DNA of 64,000 nt from positions 13,005,501-13,069,500 of the forward strand of contig NC_083379.1 in assembly GCF_031755915.1 (NCBI RefSeq). The letters are read 5' to 3'. Position 1 is the first letter of the stretch, and every line of letters starts with the position of its first letter. The translations under genes were made by a program, and so were the position numbers. The notes below the pieces were generated by a model. The model was not told where the DNA came from. It saw nothing but the letters and a program-made list of their open reading frames with translations, and searched no databases. This DNA comes from Ziziphus jujuba. Lineage: Eukaryota > Streptophyta > Magnoliopsida > Rosales > Rhamnaceae. Below, piece after piece: positions 35,132-48,465 of the stretch.

Positions 35132-37417
35132 TTGTCCAAGTACAGTTAATGTTTCATGAGGTGTATCTTAATTGTTTTATGCTGTTTGACATTTCAACAG
35201 CTTGGTGTTAGGATAGACGATTGATTAGTTTTATAGGAAGAGTAAATTGCTAAAGTTATTTTTCTTTATCTGAATCATGGTTAATATTATGAACTTGTTG
35301 AGGGTTGTATTTTTTGCAGTTTCCACTTACTTATCCACTGGGGCAATATATTTTAATTTTATGAATGTATTTATATTTAAGTGTCTTCGTATGTATATAT
35401 GCATCTGTATGCCTATGTAATAATGTACCAATGCGTCTTTGCATTGCTTTTACCAAAAAAAAAAAAAAAAAATGTATTGTATGCATTGTATGTATATATA
35501 TATATATATATAAGTGCTTAGGTAAGTATGTATCTTTTTCTACTTTCAACTACTGATTATATGTATCTTCCCATCTAGGTATTTTGAATAAGCTTGTATC
35601 TACCATTTTTAAAAAGTCCTTGAGCTGACTGCTTCTTTGGATGACTCGAGGTTGTTTTTTATATTTTCATGTGCTCCTCGGCTCTTTTATATTTGAGCTT
35701 CTTTTGGATAAGTCTGTTTAAGCATTATATGTATAGTGGCATGTAGGGCTAGGATTCTATCCTTTTCATTTCAATTATCTAGAAACAAGCTTTTGTAAAT
35801 TTCCTTTCCACCAAAAAAACTTTTATAAAGTTCCTAATCTGATGTTTTTGATGATCCGTTTTGTGGTTAATATGTATATTGCTTATGGAATCATTGGCAA
35901 TATTAATACCTATTTTCTATTGCATAACTTGATTATTTAGTCCCCAGGACTGAAATTTTACTTATTAAAGTCCCTTTCATATATTTTGGTAACTTACCTA
36001 CCTACAAACTAGATTATGGCAAGATCAGTCTTTCTTCAAAGCATTTTTATGCAGTAAAATTATGTACTCTGCTTTTAGATTTTTTGTTTTCAAGAATCTA
36101 TGTAGTGGGTTTAATGAGGATTACAAAATTTTCAAGAATCCATGTACTCTGTTTTTATTATTTAGTTTCCAAGGATCGTATCATGATATAAGAATCTCAA
36201 ATAATGGACACTTATTTTGTCCGACCAAATATTCCCATCCTTGTGCTTAATTTGTTTCACATTTTTATATTTCTGTTGCTTTCAAATGACATGACTTGCT
36301 GCTGAATTTTGAGTTACTTATGTTTGGGAACAATCCTTGTGGTTTTAGTAAGAGTATACTGAAGATCTGTGGAAGCTTACAAAAGTAGTAAGTAGGCTAT
36401 AATAGTATATGTTTCTGATAACTCTACCAAGAAACTACTTTACTGTCTGTGTCTGAGGAATATTTAAATGTCCGAGTCGAATAACTCTATACCTTAATTC
36501 TAAATTTTGTTAATGCATATAAGCAAAACATTGCTTAATGCTTTTTATCGCAATGAACCTAGGGGCTAGGAGTGTCTGCATTAATGTTTCACAATGCTTG
36601 TGACTTTGCTTAAATTTATACGGAATTTTTTATGTACTTATATATATATATATATATATATGAATATTTTTGACAAGTACTTATACATGTGATATGTGGA
36701 GAGATTTAATGTGCATAGATCAACTGTAACTGTCTCAGCAACATTTTGGCCAGGAAGTTCAATCTAAATTAGCAGCTTCTTGTCTTCTTTTCTGGGTTCA
36801 GTTGGTATCTTCTTGTACATTTGTGCAAAACTGATGATGACGTTGTTATGTTGACTAGGCTGTTCTTTGTATATATTTTCGGTAACGTTTACCATCATAG
36901 AGTTTTTCTTGATAATTCCCTGATAAATTGAAATTGATCGCAAAGAGTTATAAGTTTACAGAAAGCTTTAGGAAGAAGATATATACAACAGCATTTAGTT
37001 TGAGGGAGACAATTGAGAATTGAGAATAATGTGTAATCATGTACAACACCGTTTTGTTTTGAGGGATACTGGATTCTCTTATCGCTCATGTTAGTGTTGT
37101 GTTTGTAAATATTACTGACTCAGCATTCAGTTGCTACATTGTAATAGTGAAGTTGTTTTAGTAGTTAGTTAGAGCTGCCCATTCTATAAAAGGAAAACAA
37201 CATATACTGAACTATCGTTTTGTCGAATTTTGAGATCAGAATACTTGTTTTCTTCTTGTTTTTCTTACAACTTTTTTTTTACTAGGAGCAACTAAAAGTA
37301 ATGGAATTGAAAGGTTGCAAGGAAAAAAAAAATTGGATATTTCAAAAATATAATTTATTAGAAATACGTGATTGGCATTTTTAGTTCATTCCATTTACAT
37401 TTTGTATGTTTAATGTA
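35132..37417. other. 3' flank of F-box copy 1
   Basis: No second gene is seen. The stretch at about 36720-36890 is alignable with 52910-53055 and 57270-57400 (shared GGTATCTTCTTGTAC between the first two), which marks a duplicated F-box 3' flank. TA runs lie at about 35493-35511 and 36641-36661. Confidence 0.55.
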
Positions 37418-37611
37418 ATCTGTTATAAAATCATAAAAATCAAATCACACCAACTAACGTAAGTATTTGATATCAATGATCTTCTTTTTTAAATTTTTAT
37501 AGACCATTAATGGATTAATTAATCTGTTATAAAATCATGCAAAACCACACCAACTAACTTAAATAGATGATAGTAATGGATTTTTTTTTTTCGGTTTTTC
37601 TAGACGGATAA
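37418..37611. repeat. Duplicated ~100 bp unit, shared with 15360-15560
   Basis: CTGTTATAAAATCAT begins each of two successive copies, followed by CACACCAACTAAC and a pyrimidine-rich CGGTTTT phrase. The same two-copy arrangement occurs upstream of the BBE-like gene. Confidence 0.65.
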
Positions 37612-37915
37612 TAAATTTAAGTTAAAATGGTGAGTGAATTTTTTCTGTTATTTTTCTGAAATTTAAAAGTAACCAATCGTTGCTTTGTTATAAAACGATG
37701 AACATTAATCTTGAGTATTATCCTTCTTAATGAATACCTCTCTTGTTATCCAAAAGAGAAACGATAGATAAATAAAATAAAATAAAATCTTGCGTGTAAA
37801 CTTTTCTGTGACAAAGTTTTGCTATGAATAAAAGGTTGATATCTTCTGCTCTTCTTTCTTTCTTTTATTTTTTATTTTTTTTATTTTTTATTTATTTATT
37901 TTTTTTCAAATTTAC

Positions 37916-38128
37916 TGTAACAGCCCACATCACCCACATCAAGATATTGTCCGCTTTGGGTTCACCGAATTCAAGCCCAAAGCCCTCCTAATTCCAGCTA
38001 CCTAGTCCCTCACGGTTTTGTTTCTGTCAATCCCACTGGCAAAAGGCCTCTTGAAGGAAAAAATATCTACACGCTTATAAGGCATGCTTCGTTCTCCTTT
38101 CCAACCAATGTGAAATGTTATATTTACA
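37916..38128 (+). mobile_element. Solo LTR of a TRIM-like element
   Basis: It starts TGTAACAGCCCACATC and contains AGATATTGTCCGCTTTGGG and CTTATAAGGCATGCTTCGTT, then CCAACCAATGTG near the end. This order is familiar from small plant LTR elements (TRIMs). The end is uncertain (CA at 38127-38128), and no clear target duplication is seen. A 60-codon minus-strand frame over it is not a gene. Confidence 0.55.
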
Positions 38129-38444
38129 GATAATGCATTCCCATGGTAAATAAATATCTTTTTTGGTGCTTTTCCTAAGAGCATTTAAAGCGTAGTTTTT
38201 TCATCTTAAAATTGCTGGTAGCACTTTTAGGAGCTGCAAAGGCCCTATTATAAACATGCTAGTAATTTTGACAAATCATGTTAAACATAAATTTCAAATT
38301 AGTTTAATATAATAGAAATGTAAAATTTCTTTAAAAATCCTAAAACGACTTATTAAATGGTGCAAACCACTATAAGTATGATTGAGCAAACTACGGACAT
38401 TTTATGGAGCTTTTTAAATTGGAATTTTTTTTTTCTTACGCAAA
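38129..38444. other. AT-rich sequence without a gene
   Basis: Only the diverged repeat at 38189-38357 (see 33215-33370) is recognised. Confidence 0.5.
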
Positions 38445-38485
38445 TAGTTTATATGGGAGAAGAAAAGATTCAACTATATTGTTAG
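38445..38485. repeat. Exact 41 bp direct repeat, left copy
   Basis: Starts TAGTTTATATGGGAGAAG and ends AACTATATTGTTAG; all 41 bases are identical to 40843-40883. It bounds the left side of a Helitron-type insertion. Confidence 0.9.
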
Positions 38486-40842
38486 TTTTAAAATACTATA
38501 TTTTAGTATTTTTAATATATAATAGATTAATGAAGGAATAAAAATATATATTTTTATTATTATAATATTATATATATCATAAAATATATTTGCATATATA
38601 TTATTTCCTTAATTAAATATATTTTAAATATTTTTATTTATATAAATATTGTTATATAAAAATTAATAAAGATACATTTTTATTTAGATATAAAAAAATA
38701 TAATACCATAAATAATAATTGTCAAATATAGAAAAATAAAATTTATATTCAACATAAATTATTTGATGTTATTTTATTTACTAATTAATATATATTTTTA
38801 TTATTATATAATAGACTGAAAAATATGAGATTTTTTACCTTTTACGATTGTGCTCAATAATATATAAAATCAATTTTTATTTTGAAATGAATTTAAAATA
38901 AAAATATTTTTTTTATTAATATTCATAACAAGATATATATATATATATATTCTAACATGCGTCATTATATGAACATTTAAATTTTCTTCAAAAAAATATA
39001 AAAAAATTCATTAATTATTATTAGATCATCAAACAACCATAACAAGATTTTATCATATCAAAAAAAAAATATATATATATATATAATTTTATTTATCTTT
39101 TGTAAAATTGATTGTGATATTAATTGAATGAATATTTGATTATGAATATTTTATATAAAAAATCGATTGATATTGTATATATTTGATTTTATTTAGTTTT
39201 GGTAAAATTGATCGTAAAAATAATAAAATGAATATTTGATTGTGGATATTTTATATAGAAAATCGATTGATATTGTATATATTTGATTTTATTTAGTTTT
39301 GATAAAACTGATTGTAAAAATTATGGAATGAATATTTGATTATGGACACTTTATATAGAAAATCAATTGATATTGTATATTATAATAATATAAACATATA
39401 CATATATATAAGTATAATATTTTACATAAAAATCATAATAATAAGATTATATATAGTTATTTGGGTAAGTATTATATGAAAAATAATAAAGACATATATC
39501 ATTTTTCCATTAAAAAATACATAAATAATGTTTTATTTTATTAATAGAAAAATTTTAAAATATTCTTTTCAGAATATAATTGTTAAAAAAATTATTTTAT
39601 TATTATTTATGATTCTATTAAAATATTAATTAGTACCAAATAAAGTAGCTATTTAAACGCATAAAATTTTTTACATTTATCGACTATATTCAAAAATAAA
39701 TATTTTATTATTATAACATTATATAATTGATTGAAAAAGTATAAATTTTTTCTACGTTTTATATTTGTATCTAAATATATATAAAATCAATTTTTTTAAA
39801 ATAAATTTTAAATAAATAATATATTTATAGTATTATATATATAAAATTTCACTATAATGAATATTACCATGTACATTAAATATAGGTTATAATTATATTA
39901 TATGTAATGTTAAAATAAAATACATACAATACACCATAAATTATATATAATTTGATATTAATCTGTATCCTAATATACAAATCGACACATATAGGTGTGA
40001 AATTGCATATATATATATATATATACATTTCTTTTTAAATCTAAATTATTATTAGTTGGGTTATAATAATAATAATTATTATTATAATAACAATAATAAT
40101 AATAAAATTATATTATATTATAAGGATTTAACATAGAAAAATTAGTTATTTGCAAATAATAATAAAATTTGAATTTGAATTTGAATTCTATATATGGAAA
40201 TATTAGATAAATAAATTTGATTTGAATTAAATTATATAAATATATTTGAATTTAAATTTGAATGTGAATTTTACATGTAGAAAAAATTAAATAGGTAAAT
40301 ATTCTTTAATCTGAATTTCATAAATAATTTACCTTATAAGGTTAAAATGTGTTTATAATAATAATAATAGTAGTAGTACTAGTAATAATAATAAAAATAA
40401 TTATTATCAATAAATTGTACTATGAGCATTTAAGATATAGAAATTAATTATTTGTAATGAATCAAAAATATATTTAAATTTAAATTTAAATTTTATAGAT
40501 GGAAAATATTATTTAAATATATTTAAATTTGAATTAAATTATATAAATGAATTTAAAATTTAAATTTAAATTTCATAGATAGAAAGAATAAGATAGGATA
40601 ATTTCATAGATGAAAAAAATTGTAAAGGTAAATATTTTTGAATTTCAATTCTATAATTAAATAATATTATTTATAAAAGTCAAATTTATAATTCTTAACA
40701 AACTTTTGTAGTATAGATTGAAAAAAAATCTAAATATATTTATTAACAATAAAATTTTTAATATAGTTAATTATTATAGATTATTTTTAAAATTATCTAT
40801 TATAATTACACATGTTGTATATCGCATGAGGATAAATGCTAG
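38486..40842 (+). mobile_element. AT-rich Helitron-like insertion
   Basis: The right end, ATCGCATGAGGATAAATG then CTAG at 40839-40842, matches the 3' terminus of the Helitrons at 10188 and 41073, in opposite orientation, with a decayed hairpin. The interior is extremely AT-rich and has no gene. The expected 5' start (TCTATATAATATAT) is missing next to the left 41 bp repeat, so the 5' end is truncated or altered. Confidence 0.55.
39081..39380. repeat. Three tandem 100 bp units
   Basis: The phrase ATTGATATTGTATAT recurs at exactly 100 bp steps (about 39166, 39266 and 39366), with TTTTATTTA and GAATGAATATTTGATTATG-type phrases in the same order in each unit. The last two units are closest to each other. 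Confidence 0.85.
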
Positions 40843-40883
40843 TAGTTTATATGGGAGAAGAAAAGATTCAACTATATTGTTAG
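40843..40883. repeat. Exact 41 bp direct repeat, right copy
   Basis: Identical to 38445-38485. It starts immediately after the CTAG end of the Helitron-like insertion. Confidence 0.9.
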
Positions 40884-41072
40884 GTTTCCATATATATATA
40901 TATATAAAACAACTATATTTTTAGCTCTTCCCGTTTGGCCCCAATTTAATAAAATCTAGCTTCTCTACTTCAAAATTTTCATAATTTTAATTATGGTTTC
41001 AATTTAGATCCTATTCCCAATTTTTTTAATTCAAACCCTCCATTTTAATTTTAATTAATATATACATATATA

Positions 41073-41641
41073 CTAGCATTCATCCCCATGCGATGTACGG
41101 TATATATAATCAAAATAAATCATTTTAAAAATAACAAATAATAACTAATTATAATTAAAAATTTATTTAAAAATTTTATTATTAATAAGTGTATTTGGAT
41201 TTTTTTTTTCAATCTATATTACAAAAATTTGTTAAAAATTATAAATTTGACCTCTATATACAAGACTATTCAATTATGGAATTCAAATTCAAAAATATTT
41301 ACCTATATAATTTTTTCTATCTATAGAATTTTCATATTTAATTTTTTCCATTTATGAAATTTAAATTCAAATTCAAATGCATTTATATAATTTAATTTAA
41401 ATTCAAATATAGTTTTTTTGATTCCTTGCAAATAATTAATTTTCAATCTAATTTTTTCCATTTATGAAATTTAAATTTAAATTCAAATACATTTATATAA
41501 TTTAATTTAAATTCAAATGTATTTTTTTGATTCCTTACAAATAATTTATTTCCATATATTAAAAACTCAAAATGTAATTTAATTATTTATTATTATTATT
41601 ATTTATCATATATATGAATTTCAAATTAAAAAATGTTTACC

Positions 41642-41675
<34 letters not shown>

Positions 41676-41702
41676 ACCTAATTAACACTAATTTGAAATT
41701 TA

Positions 41703-41742
<40 letters not shown>

Positions 41743-42018
41743 CATATGCTATACAATTTCATTATAATATATATTGGTTTGTACATTATGATATAAATCA
41801 GTATCAAATTACATATAACTTATGATGTATAGATTCTATTTTAATATTATCTATAATTTAATTATGACCTACATTTAATGTACATGGCAATATTCATTAT
41901 AATGAAATTATATTATATAAAATTATATATATATATATATATATATATTGTTTATTTAAAATATATTTCAAAACAGAAATTGATTATATATATATATATG
42001 GGTACAATCATAAAAGAT

Positions 42019-42052
<34 letters not shown>

Positions 42053-42294
42053 TTTTCAATCAATTATCTAATATTATAATAATAAAAATATATATTTTTT
42101 AATACAACTAATAAGGGTAACAAATTTCATGTTTTTAAATAGCTTTTCCTCTTAGTATTTATTAATATTTTGATAGAAACATAAATAATAATAAAAAGTT
42201 GGTTTATTTATTGATGATTTTGGAAGGAATTTGTAATAATAATAATATACTGACACGTGATATAAAACTTTTCTATTTTTATATATTATATAGA
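41073..42294 (-). mobile_element. Non-autonomous Helitron
   Basis: On the minus strand it begins TCTATATAATATATAAAAA after an A and ends GGGGATGAATG-CTAG before a T, with a decayed hairpin (CCGTAC-ATC-GCATGG) upstream of the end. The ends match those of the 10188-12335 copy. The 1,222 bp body is AT-rich with TA and TTA microsatellites (about 41645-41670, 41705-41740, 41928-41948 and 42020-42048). No gene is seen. Confidence 0.75.
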
Positions 42295-42834
42295 TTTATT
42301 ATTATTATCTATTTGTCCTATATATGTATATATATTCTCTAAACTTTAATTTAATTTTTTTCTCAATAATATATAATGTTTGAACCATATATAATTAATA
42401 TGGTAAACCAAATAATCTTCCAATGGTATGTTATCAAAATACTCCTACAAAATAAAAGAGAGAAAATTAGCTTAGCATATCATAGATGATAGAATTGGAT
42501 TGAACATAGGCAAATAATTAATTTCCCTCCGCTAAATACCCATAATATAGTTTAACTATTTTTTGTTGTTATTGTTGCTATTATTATTATTATTATTATG
42601 ATCATTTATCCTATAAACATATTTTTACCTTAAAAAATAAATTATTTATTGAATGCAATTTAAAAATATTTACCTATTTCACTTTTTTCAATCTATGGAA
42701 TTCAAATTAAAATTCAGATGTATTTATATAATTTAATTCAAATGTATTTTATAATAATTTTTATTTGTAGAATTCAAATTCAAATTCAAATTCAGATATA
42801 TTTATATAATTTAATTCAAATTCAAATGTATTTA
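42295..42834. other. AT-rich, Helitron-family-like sequence
   Basis: The region repeats AATTCAAATTCAAATGTATT phrases that also occur inside the Helitrons at 10700-10830 and 41330-41540, and that continue after the retroelement at 52306-52560. It is probably the interior of another decayed copy, later split by the insertion at 42835. No gene is seen. Confidence 0.45.
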
Positions 42835-45800
42835 TGTCAGGACCCGTCCAGAATTCCTTCCCCGGAACCCTAGACAGCCCTGATCCCAGGGAAATACCAC
42901 CGAACCTTCCAACGGAAAATCCGGCAGCACCTCCCCTAAGGGATTTACTTACCACAAATTTACCTGCACTGAAAACACACTTCAAAAATATCCCCTTATT
43001 CCTCCCACAAACTACAAATTGGTTCCACAAATTGCAGTACTTAAAAAAAATAAATACAGTAATCCAGTGCAAAATAAATACAACAAGAGTGAAAGAAATA
43101 TTACAACTGCAATAAAAGAATAACAGGGTACTGCCGAACTAAAACAGCGAGGAAGATCAAGTCCGCTCCGAGTGAACACCGACAACCTGGTACCTAGAGG
43201 AACGGAATTTAAGAGTGTGAGATGCTAATCATCTCAGTGAGCGACCCTACTACTATACCATATATTATCACAGTAATAAGTATAAATAATAATTATTTGG
43301 AAATAATAATATTTTCTCTCAAAACCCTTACAATTCTCTCAGTTGGAAAGGTTCCCCTTTTAAAACAATTTCACAAAAACCCTTTATCCATATGCCCCGA
43401 AAACCAAGACATCAATTAAATACCAGAAGCGGTAACAATTATATTTTTAATTCCAATTCAGTTTCCAAACATTTTATTTTTAAAACACAGTTCTGAAAAT
43501 CATTTGATGCACCCACTATATACCAGTGGCGCCAACAGTACCCAGCGTCCCAAGGTACCGCCAGACAGGAGGTTATAGAGAGAAACCGGCATACGGTCGC
43601 GTGGCGTCCCACAGCGCCGCTGCTAACCTGGTGTCCCGGCCAAAGGGGGGTGGCCGCCCTCTCCGATGGCATCCACAGGACACCCTCATAATATCAACCG
43701 CGCGCTACTCACACCCACCTGCGCGCTAATCACATCACCTGCGCGCTAATCACACCCACCTGCGCGCTAATCACAACCGTGTGCACACTAACCATATCAC
43801 ATATACCATATCACATAATCAGAACACCAGTACGTGCACGGTGCATCTAAAAATCATAAAATCCACAATTTAAATTATAAAACAAATTTCACATTTTTCA
43901 TAAGCATAGCGGGCATAATCCATCCGCTTGAACCGGGAATTTTCCCACAATTTCTTTGTAATCAATGCCATAAATTCCATGATTTTCAAATCCACCAACT
44001 CCCAAATCCATCAATTCAAATATCCACATTTTTTCCAAGCATAAATAATTTCTCGAAATATCATAATCAAATCCCATAATATTTTATGGGCATATTTCAT
44101 AAAAATTGAAATCACCAACATAACCAAATATTTTCCTTGAAATATTTGAAAATCGAATCGTGCCCAATTTACCATTAAAACCACACCAATTTCAAAATCC
44201 TCAAAACCATAAAATAATTCCACATGGCATAAATTGATGAAATACACATTTTCTTAAATCCGATAAATTCACAAATAATTCCACAATAATTCAAATAAAT
44301 ATTTGGCACATAGAAATTAAATTCCAAATATTTAAATCACACATTATATATTCACCAATTAAATTCCCAAAATTAATTTGAAGGTGGGTCACTCACCTTG
44401 TGCACGTATCTCAATCAAGATCCTCCGTAGGATTGACTCCGCTACTTGCACGTGCACCTAAAACATCCACAGTACCAAAACCACAAATATTAATATTTTA
44501 TTCGGGTAATCCCTAAATGGGTACCCGGGGAGCGAACACCAAACGATAACTAAAATTTACGAATTATATACCGAATCGAAGCTCGAGTGATGCTAATCAC
44601 AGATCCGGTCTTAATTTCCGATGATCGTACCCGACGGGGTCGGAATTTTATCGGGAAGCTTTTCGGGTTTCGGCTCCGCAATTCTCCCAAACCGTCGCGA
44701 ATTGGTGGAAACGGAAGTCGGATTTGGGTTCAGGAGGTCGAACACTGCGGACTGGAGCTGGCCGGAATTTTCGGGGTACTCGCCGGAACAGTGATTTCCG
44801 GCGGCCGCCACGTCACCGGCAACCGTCGCCGGAACAGTAATTTCCGACGGTGGCCGTTTGCTGTGAAATTTTGCAGATTTGTAGATCGTGAGGAGAGCAA
44901 TCCAACGGGACCGACGGTGAGCAAAACGGAGGTCGGACGGCGGAGAAATCACCGTTTGAAGATTTTCGACCCCTCGCCGGAAAACGCTCCGATCCCGGCG
45001 CGTCGGTGGTCCGATGGCCGTGATTTTTGGTGGGTAGGCCGGACTTGAGGAGAGGATGCTGGGTGTATGGCGCGTGTACTGTACATCGGCCGGAATAGTG
45101 CCGATTCGCGGTGGCCGGCGGTGGAGGGGAAAAATCGCCGCCAAACTTCGGACGTCCGATCCGGGCGCGTCCGGCGGCCGTTCGCCGTGAAATTTGGAGG
45201 TTTTGCCGGAAATGAGGTGGGCAATCTGGCTGGCCGGCGCGTGTACAGTAACTAGGCCGGAAAAACGTGAAAATGGCCGGCGGCCGGCGGGTCCTCTCTC
45301 TCTCTTTCTCTCTCCTCTCTCTCTTTCTCTCTCTTCTCTCTCTTTCTCTCTCTTCCCCGAGAGTTTTTCAAAATTAAAACCCTGCGTGACACTGTTCATG
45401 CCACGTGGACCAATCAGAAACTGACACGTGGCGTTTCACTGTTCACCGACCCAAAAAAAATATTAAAATAATACGGTATCCGGTAAACTTCAAACGTCCA
45501 TAACTTTTTAACCGGATGTCCGTTTTGAGCGTGCCGCTAGTCTGTGAACTCGTATCGACGAGCACTTCACAACCATGCATGAGTCAAAGCTCAATTCCCC
45601 ATAAAAAAAAAGTCAACTCCGGCACCCCTTGGACAGTTTGGACCGCAACTTGTTTCGTCCATAACTTTCAAACCGTAGCTCCGTTTTCGACGTGCTACCA
45701 GTCTACGAACTCGTGGCATCGTGCACTTCGCCACGGTGCCCTAGTCATCTTGAAATTCCCACCGAGTCTAAAAGTCAACTTTTGACCCTCTTCGGTCAAC

Positions 45801-45863
45801 GGTCAACGGTCAACCTCGATCAACGTGCACGGATTCCGGTGCGATTTGGGACGGGGTGTTACA
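42835..45863 (-). repeat. LTR D (3' LTR)
   Basis: Same ends as the other LTRs. The variable segment at about 44395-44530 (CTTGTGCACGTATCTCAATC) matches the solo LTR at 289 and not LTRs A-C. The four-copy minisatellite is at about 43698-43781. Confidence 0.93.
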
Positions 45864-45991
45864 GCCTTCCCCCCTTACAAAAATTTCGTCCTCGAAATTT
45901 CCACGCGTCACTGGAACAAACAAGGGTTCTGATCACGCACCTGCGCTTCGGGCTCCCATGTCGCTTCCTCGACTAAGTAGTTCCTTGCCAA

Positions 45992-46969
45992 CTAATCCAT
46001 GCCCAACACTACTTCAAGTCCGGATAGATCCAACAGGATCAGGTCTGCTTCCATCACTTGATCTGTGAAATCGTCGGGCGTAGTCCTGGCTCCCTGCTGC
46101 GTCATAGCAAACACCCGACCTTGACTTGTCTGTTGGGGTCTCCTTCCTCTACCTCGACTCGATCCTGCAGACGGCTGGACTGATCCCGAAGAAACTTCTA
46201 CTGGCTGACTCCCCTGGGAACTCTGTCCTGGAAATATCCCCGTATGCTGTGTCCGTCGACCTGCTTCTAGCACACTGCTGCTACCATAAGGGCAATCCCT
46301 CCTTATGTGGCCTGGCTGCCCACACCGAAAGCATAAACCATCCATCTGACACTGCCCAGAATGATTCCCCCTACAAAGTGGACAAATCCGCGGAGAACTA
46401 ATGCGTGACTGCTGATACGAGCTTGTATCCACACTGATCGAATGGCGAGCTGGCTGGGGCATACGATAACTATCTCTCCTCTGGAATCTGCCTCGTGGGC
46501 TTAACCCATCACTGTCTGAGCCTGAGCTATGGCCTTTCTTAGCTGCCCCCTGTCGAGGTACTCCGCTATACGAACCTTCGAAAGATCTGCGCCTTGAGGG
46601 TCTGTGTATCTCCTCCTGTCTCTCTAGCTCGAGCGCTGCATCCCTGGCGGACTGATAGGTGGGATGTACTGATCCGGAAAGGGTGTAGCCGATGCTCTCT
46701 TTCAATCCGTCTATGAACCTCACCTTCTTCGTGTGATCGTCGGGAATCAGGTGCATGCAGAATTCTGATAGTTCTCGGAATCTCCTCTCGTACTCGATCA
46801 CTGTCATGTTCCTCTGTCGCAGTTCCTCGAACTCTCTCCTTCTTGCTTCACGGTAGGCAGGAGGACAAAACTCTATCAATGGCAGTTGTTCATCCCAGCT
46901 ACCACGAAACTGCATAATGCAAGACCTTAGCAGGTCTTCTAAACTTCTCTCTTTATACCAATCCACCAA
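45992..46969 (-). pseudogene. Gag C-terminal half with protease remnant, copy 3
   Basis: A continuous 325-codon frame. It starts in a frameshifted integrase scrap, keeps DEQLPLIEF of the integrase core, and passes into PPAYREARRREFEELRQ of gag. The zinc knuckle (CFRCGQPGHIRRDCP), the SRGRGRRPQQTSQGR linker and LLDLSGLEVVLGMD of the protease region follow. The two TAG codons that break this stretch in copies 1 and 2 are glutamine codons here. The N-terminal half of the capsid is absent, so it is not a complete gag. Confidence 0.85.
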
Positions 46970-47367
46970 TAATACTTAACAAGCGTCCGGTACATCTTGG
47001 TACTTCCCGGATGCATCGCATACATCGAGCTATGCGCCTCCTCCAAAATCTCCTTCTTGAGTCCTGGGATATCCGGAACGCAAAGTCGTCCTTTATACAC
47101 GAGGGCTCCATCCCTCCTTATGGAAAATTCCGGATCAAGACCTTCTTGTACCTTGCCCTTAATTGTCCTCAACTTAGGATCTTCCATTTGGGTCTCTACT
47201 ATACGATCCACCAACACCGGTCGTACCTGGAAGCTAGCCATAAGAACTCCTGAAGGGTGCATATGCATTAACACCCCCATCTTCTTCAACTCCACCATGA
47301 GAGGTAGTTGGATGACTTGGATGTGAGCAAGGGATCCAGTAGCCTTCCTACTCAAAGCATCTGCCAC
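46939..47367 (-). pseudogene. RNase H tail and integrase zinc domain, copy 3
   Basis: From ADALSRK through the first half of the H2C2 domain (EEAHSSMYAMHPGSTKMYR, then YYWWIGIKREV). A deletion of about 407 bp then removes the CxxC half and most of the DDE core, and the frame ends. It overlaps the next frame by about 30 bases. Confidence 0.88.
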
Positions 47368-48198
47368 TACATTCGCCTAATAGTGACTTTAACTTCCCTC
47401 TTGTGCAACTTTCCTTCTCATGCCCACTAATTAAGGATAGTCAAATTGGTCCACGAGAACACGATCTACAAGTCTTGGTCATAGTCGAACGCTAACCATA
47501 AGGTGCTTCTAAAGCATGCATCCTTAAACCAACAACCAACTCTCGTGACTCGATCAGCACTTTAAAAGGTTAGATTAGAACTTAAGTCTAATTTCCTCAA
47601 ATACTGGTATCACCAAGTTAAGGTTGAGATTAATTCACTTATCTTCGATTACCCTCCTAGTACTTACAATTATAAAACCCTTGCTCCTCATTGATTAACC
47701 AATAGTCTTAACCTCGACAAACATCAATCTTTCTTTTAACTAAATTCATCAAGGTCATGAATAAAATTCTCAACATCCAAATATCATTCTTGAAAACCCT
47801 AAGTTTCCCTTATTTCAAATAAATTCCATGAATCCACACCTCAAGCAATAAGAAATTTAAATCCTAATTCTAGCATCACCACCAAGACTATGAACAAATC
47901 ACTAGATCCTTAACCCAATAAAGTATTCCACACTTCTCAAATTCTAACTACGTCCCAAAAATCATACTCCTGATCATTGTAAATTATCACCAACAATATC
48001 AACCACCTTGAATCGATAAAGCACCACCAATACGAACCTTAAATCTCCAAGGAAATAAGATATCAAGATCTTAGCTTCTAGAATGAAAAATAACCATGCT
48101 TAAACATCCAACCATGCCTAAGGAATCATCCTCATCTCATTAACCTCATCAACCACCAAGTAGAACTTTAATCGCTATCCGGATCTTGCTTGATTCTC
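47368..48198 (-). other. Unrecognised segment, copy 3
   Basis: The counterpart of 20948-21777, with scattered substitutions. No domain is recognised. Confidence 0.5.
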
Positions 48199-48465
48199 TA
48201 AACGCTGTCGTACCTTCTCTTTGTGAATGATAGTTTAAGCACGAAATCCATGTTTACATCTCCCTACTTTTACTTATCGGTGACCTAAGTACCTTTATTC
48301 GGATCTTGCAACTTCCTTTATCGTGCCAAACCACCATGTCATCCAGTGAGCATTCCATACGTCTTGGTACCCTTGGGGTGTATCGCATACTTTGAATCGC
48401 GTACTTCCTTTAAGATCTCCTTTTTGAACTCAACGATACCCTGCTTTGGATTCTCGACTGGCGAT
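48199..48465 (-). pseudogene. Second, decayed integrase fragment, copy 3
   Basis: The same decayed H2C2 and DDE-core start as at 21778-22045. Its presence here shows that the double-integrase layout predates the split of the two subfamilies. Confidence 0.68.

Noticed and set aside
38002..38184. Minus-strand 60-codon frame faintly similar to the C-terminal GNAF...GW part of the BBE-like protein
   Set aside because: The similarity is a few residues only, and the DNA is better explained as a TRIM-like LTR starting at 37916.
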